Both the position numbers and the translations under genes were made by a program. This document shows positions 23,184 to 24,508 of a stretch of DNA of 24,508 bases, piece after piece. How positions within the stretch are numbered: position 1 is the stretch's first letter; every line of letters starts with the position of its first letter. The notes below the pieces were generated by a model. That model searched no databases and was not told the origin of the DNA. It saw only the letters and a program-made list of their open reading frames with translations. The DNA is from a virus. The stretch is taken from IMG/VR virus record IMGVR_UViG_3300036398_003121, positions 1 to 24,508 of that record; one strand, given 5' to 3'.

Positions 23184-23202
23184 TTTGTTAAAAAATAACA
23201 AA
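23184..23202. repeat. Inverted repeat TTTGTTA-AAAAA-TAACAAA in divergent gap
   Basis: Two perfect 7-nt arms around a 5-A spacer, 28 nt from the ATG of the minus-strand gene and 51 nt before the bS21 ATG. It may be an operator between divergent genes; it is too AT-rich to act as a terminator. Confidence 0.5.
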
Positions 23203-23253
23203 TTTTATAGGGATTGTCAAAAACTTTCAGAAAAATTAAGATATTTGTATTAT

Positions 23254-23442
23254 ATGTTAAAAGTAGATGTAAAAAAAGATGGGATAGAAAAAGCCCTAAA
23301 GACATTAAAGTCAAAAGTAATTAAAACTAAACAAAATCAGATGTTGTTTGGTAAGAAAGAATTTGTTAAAAAATCGGTGGAAAGAAGACAACAAAAGTTG
23401 AAAGCGTCTTACGTTCAAAAGATGAAATCTAAATTAGATTGA
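23254..23442 (+). CDS. rpsU: Phage-encoded ribosomal protein bS21
   Basis: 62-aa basic protein. MLKVDVKKDGIEKALKTLKS and the later blocks EFVKKSVERRQQKLKASYVQK match the bS21 layout: a strand, a helix with the 'aLkrlKrK' core, then 'fxKPSxxRRxxxxxAxxrxrK'. The usual length is 60-70 aa. bS21 binds the 30S platform next to the anti-Shine-Dalgarno tail of 16S rRNA and affects initiation; in Bacteroidota it helps hide that tail. The start ATG at 23254 was chosen because the bS21 homology begins there and no upstream residue fits. GATATTTG (23240-23247), 7 of 8 matching the -7 box, lies 6 nt before the ATG. It is on the opposite strand to the head genes and overlaps the end of the 24135 gene by 9 nt. 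Confidence 0.85.
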   Translation: MLKVDVKKDGIEKALKTLKSKVIKTKQNQMLFGKKEFVKKSVERRQQKLKASYVQKMKSKLD

Positions 23443-24135
23443 TTCTTCTAAGCCTTTTAACTTAAGGAAATTAAGCTGGTCAAATTTTTCGACTTTCAAT
23501 CTATCGATTGTTTCTGACAATTTTGTCTTAATTTCAAACTCGTTTTCGTTTTCTAAAAGAGTGTTCAATTTAGTTATTGTACTCTCTCTTAAAGTTTCAA
23601 ATTTTTCTTTAAGTAATGAAGTATCTTCAGACATTAATTGAATGAATTCTTTTTTTGCGGTTTCGTCAAGATTATCAATATAGTTATTCAAAGTGTGATT
23701 AGCAATAGAAATCATAGATTTTAAAGGAATGTTGATTGTTTCCTTTATGGTTGATTTTTTGTCTAACGTTAATGTTTGAATTAAATTTTTCTTAGATTTT
23801 AATCTCTCCATTAAATCTAACTTGTTTGTGTATACAAGAACATCAACGTCAGAATATTTGTTCTCAACGTTTTCAGTTACAGTTTTTGGAGTTTTAATTG
23901 ACGGTAATAGTTTTTGAATTAAACTAACACCTTCATCAAGAAAGTCTTTGGCGTCATTTTCAGTTAATCCTTGAGGTGTTGTTAATTGGTCGTATAAAGA
24001 ATATAATTTTGACATATTCTTATTGCTCAAAACATTGTGTTTGAACTCTTTTAACGATTTTTTAAACTCCTGCTCATTTTTGTAGGATTCTAATAAATTG
24101 TTTTCAATTATGGATTTAATTTGTCCGAAAGTCAT
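23434..24135 (-). CDS. Helical head/core protein candidate
   Basis: 233-aa, strongly helical protein. The N-terminus FGQIKSIIENNLLESYKNEQ resembles the capsid-targeting type of leader in T4 internal proteins (short amphipathic helix with LLE|S, a possible gp21 site). The rest has long charged helices (LKEKFETLRESTITKLNTLL). I took the ATG at 24135; an upstream in-frame TTG at 24150 adds only 5 residues and would approach the TATTTAT element. Position directly after the portal-like gene and before the protease corresponds to gp67/gp68 of T4, but those are smaller and I see no direct similarity. Confidence 0.6.
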   Translation of the reverse strand: MTFGQIKSIIENNLLESYKNEQEFKKSLKEFKHNVLSNKNMSKLYSLYDQLTTPQGLTENDAKDFLDEGVSLIQKLLPSIKTPKTVTENVENKYSDVDVLVYTNKLDLMERLKSKKNLIQTLTLDKKSTIKETINIPLKSMISIANHTLNNYIDNLDETAKKEFIQLMSEDTSLLKEKFETLRESTITKLNTLLENENEFEIKTKLSETIDRLKVEKFDQLNFLKLKGLEESI

Positions 24136-24151
24136 TTTGTCTGTTTTCAAT

Positions 24152-24158
24152 ATAAATA
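24152..24158 (-). promoter_or_regulatory. Candidate late-promoter element TATTTAT, core-protein unit
   Basis: It abuts the stop codon of the portal-like gene (24159), with minus-strand context GTAATATTTATATTGAAAAC, 16 nt before the ATG of the 24135 gene. Confidence 0.6.
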
Positions 24159-24506
24159 TTACGAGTTTAACAACTTATCTAATTCTTTTGAAATTTCTCC
24201 TAAAGAATCTTGACCTTGGTCTAAATTAAAAAATCTGTTTTGTTTTGCAAATCCACTTTCTAAAAGAATATTCATTCTTTCTTTTTTGGATTCAGGTGTA
24301 ACCTCACCTCCTGCTGGTGGAGTTTCTTCCGCCGCTGGTGGAGCTTCTTCACCCCCTGCAGGTGCGGTTTCAAATCCTCCGCCACCAAATGAAGGAACTG
24401 CCCCCATATCTTCATCTCCTGTGGTTGCCGCTGCAGTTGCAGTACCACCTGTAGTACTTCCGTATAACTTGTCAATATTATCAAATAAACCTGTTTTGGT
24501 AATAAC
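24159..24506 (-). CDS. Portal-like protein C-terminus (5' truncated by window edge)
   Basis: An open frame runs from the right window edge to a TAA at 24159-24161, about 115 residues. It begins ITKTGLFDNIDKLYGSTTGG, then a low-complexity Gly/Ala/Pro/Glu tail (GGEEAPPAAEETPPAGGEV), and ends in a conserved-looking helical part (ERMNILLESGFAKQNRFFNL, then SLGEISKELDKLL). Being first in the head module, upstream of core protein and protease, it corresponds to T4 gp20. T4-like portals often have a Gly-rich, acidic C-terminal tail. No diagnostic portal domain lies within the window, so the call rests on gene order. Confidence 0.5.
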   Translation of the reverse strand, partial: VITKTGLFDNIDKLYGSTTGGTATAAATTGDEDMGAVPSFGGGGFETAPAGGEEAPPAAEETPPAGGEVTPESKKERMNILLESGFAKQNRFFNLDQGQDSLGEISKELDKLLNS

Positions 24507-24508
24507 TG

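Noticed and set aside
23113-23253. ATG start adding 47 residues to bS21
   Set aside because: It would overlap the divergent gene and the inverted repeat; bS21 homology begins at 23254.
24272-24484. Minus-strand frame of 70 codons overlapping the portal-like tail
   Set aside because: Gln/Leu/Lys-rich alternate reading of the Pro/Ala repeat; the other frame continues to the window edge and has a sensible C-terminus.
1-24508. tRNA genes, insertion sequences, integrase or attachment sites
   Set aside because: I saw no cloverleaf, transposase, recombinase or flanking direct repeats. A dedicated tRNA scan would be needed to exclude an unusual tRNA.

Overview
The window is very AT-rich and gene-dense, with genes often joined by ATGA or TAATG stop/start overlaps. 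It reads as part of the genome of a T4-like myovirus (Caudoviricetes). The diagnostic genes are a gp23-type major capsid protein, a gp21-type prohead protease, an acidic gp22-type scaffold, the probable 3' end of a portal gene, a gp55-like late sigma factor, PhoH, and baseplate or virion proteins. Several clues point to a Bacteroidota (probably flavobacterial) host: start codons lack Shine-Dalgarno sites, a host-type TAnnTTTG -7 box precedes one small operon, a DUF4494-like protein is present, and the phage carries its own bS21. The host is an inference; no host gene is present.

Region 1 (1-4149, + strand) is a nucleotide-sugar and glycosyltransferase cassette. It holds the end of a GT11-type fucosyl/colitosyltransferase, a GDP-L-fucose-synthase-type epimerase/reductase, a ColD-like PLP enzyme with His in place of the Schiff-base Lys, a second putative fucosyltransferase-like protein, and GDP-mannose 4,6-dehydratase. 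Together these could make GDP-L-fucose and/or the 3,6-dideoxy sugar GDP-L-colitose and transfer it to an acceptor. Region 2 (4149-8391, + strand) continues the same array with PhoH, a HAD-like protein lacking its catalytic aspartates, a small acidic protein, a GT4-like and a GT2-like glycosyltransferase, and a gp55-like late sigma factor.

Region 3 (8407-14614, + strand) is a virion block: a small helical protein, a 698-aa structural protein, a small coiled-coil protein, a 510-aa baseplate-like protein with a possible OB-fold N-terminus, a 507-aa structural protein, and a 153-aa protein with an N-terminal KLTES-type peptide. Region 4 (14615-15837) is an islet of three small genes, two with membrane or export signals, behind a host-like promoter with a dyad. 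Region 5 (15834-17193) holds a minus-strand multidomain protein with an internal copy of the KLTES peptide, and a divergent small gene ending at a strong terminator.

Region 6 (17228-24508, mostly minus strand) is the head module. Read right to left it has portal C-terminus, putative core protein, an uncharacterised protein, prohead protease, DUF4494-like protein, scaffold, major capsid protein and a zinc-ribbon protein. A plus-strand gene for ribosomal protein bS21 is inserted among them. Strong hairpin terminators follow the DUF4494, capsid and zinc-ribbon transcription units. A TATTTAT element recurs in the same orientation upstream of seven mostly late genes and is a good candidate for the promoter read by the gp55-like sigma factor.
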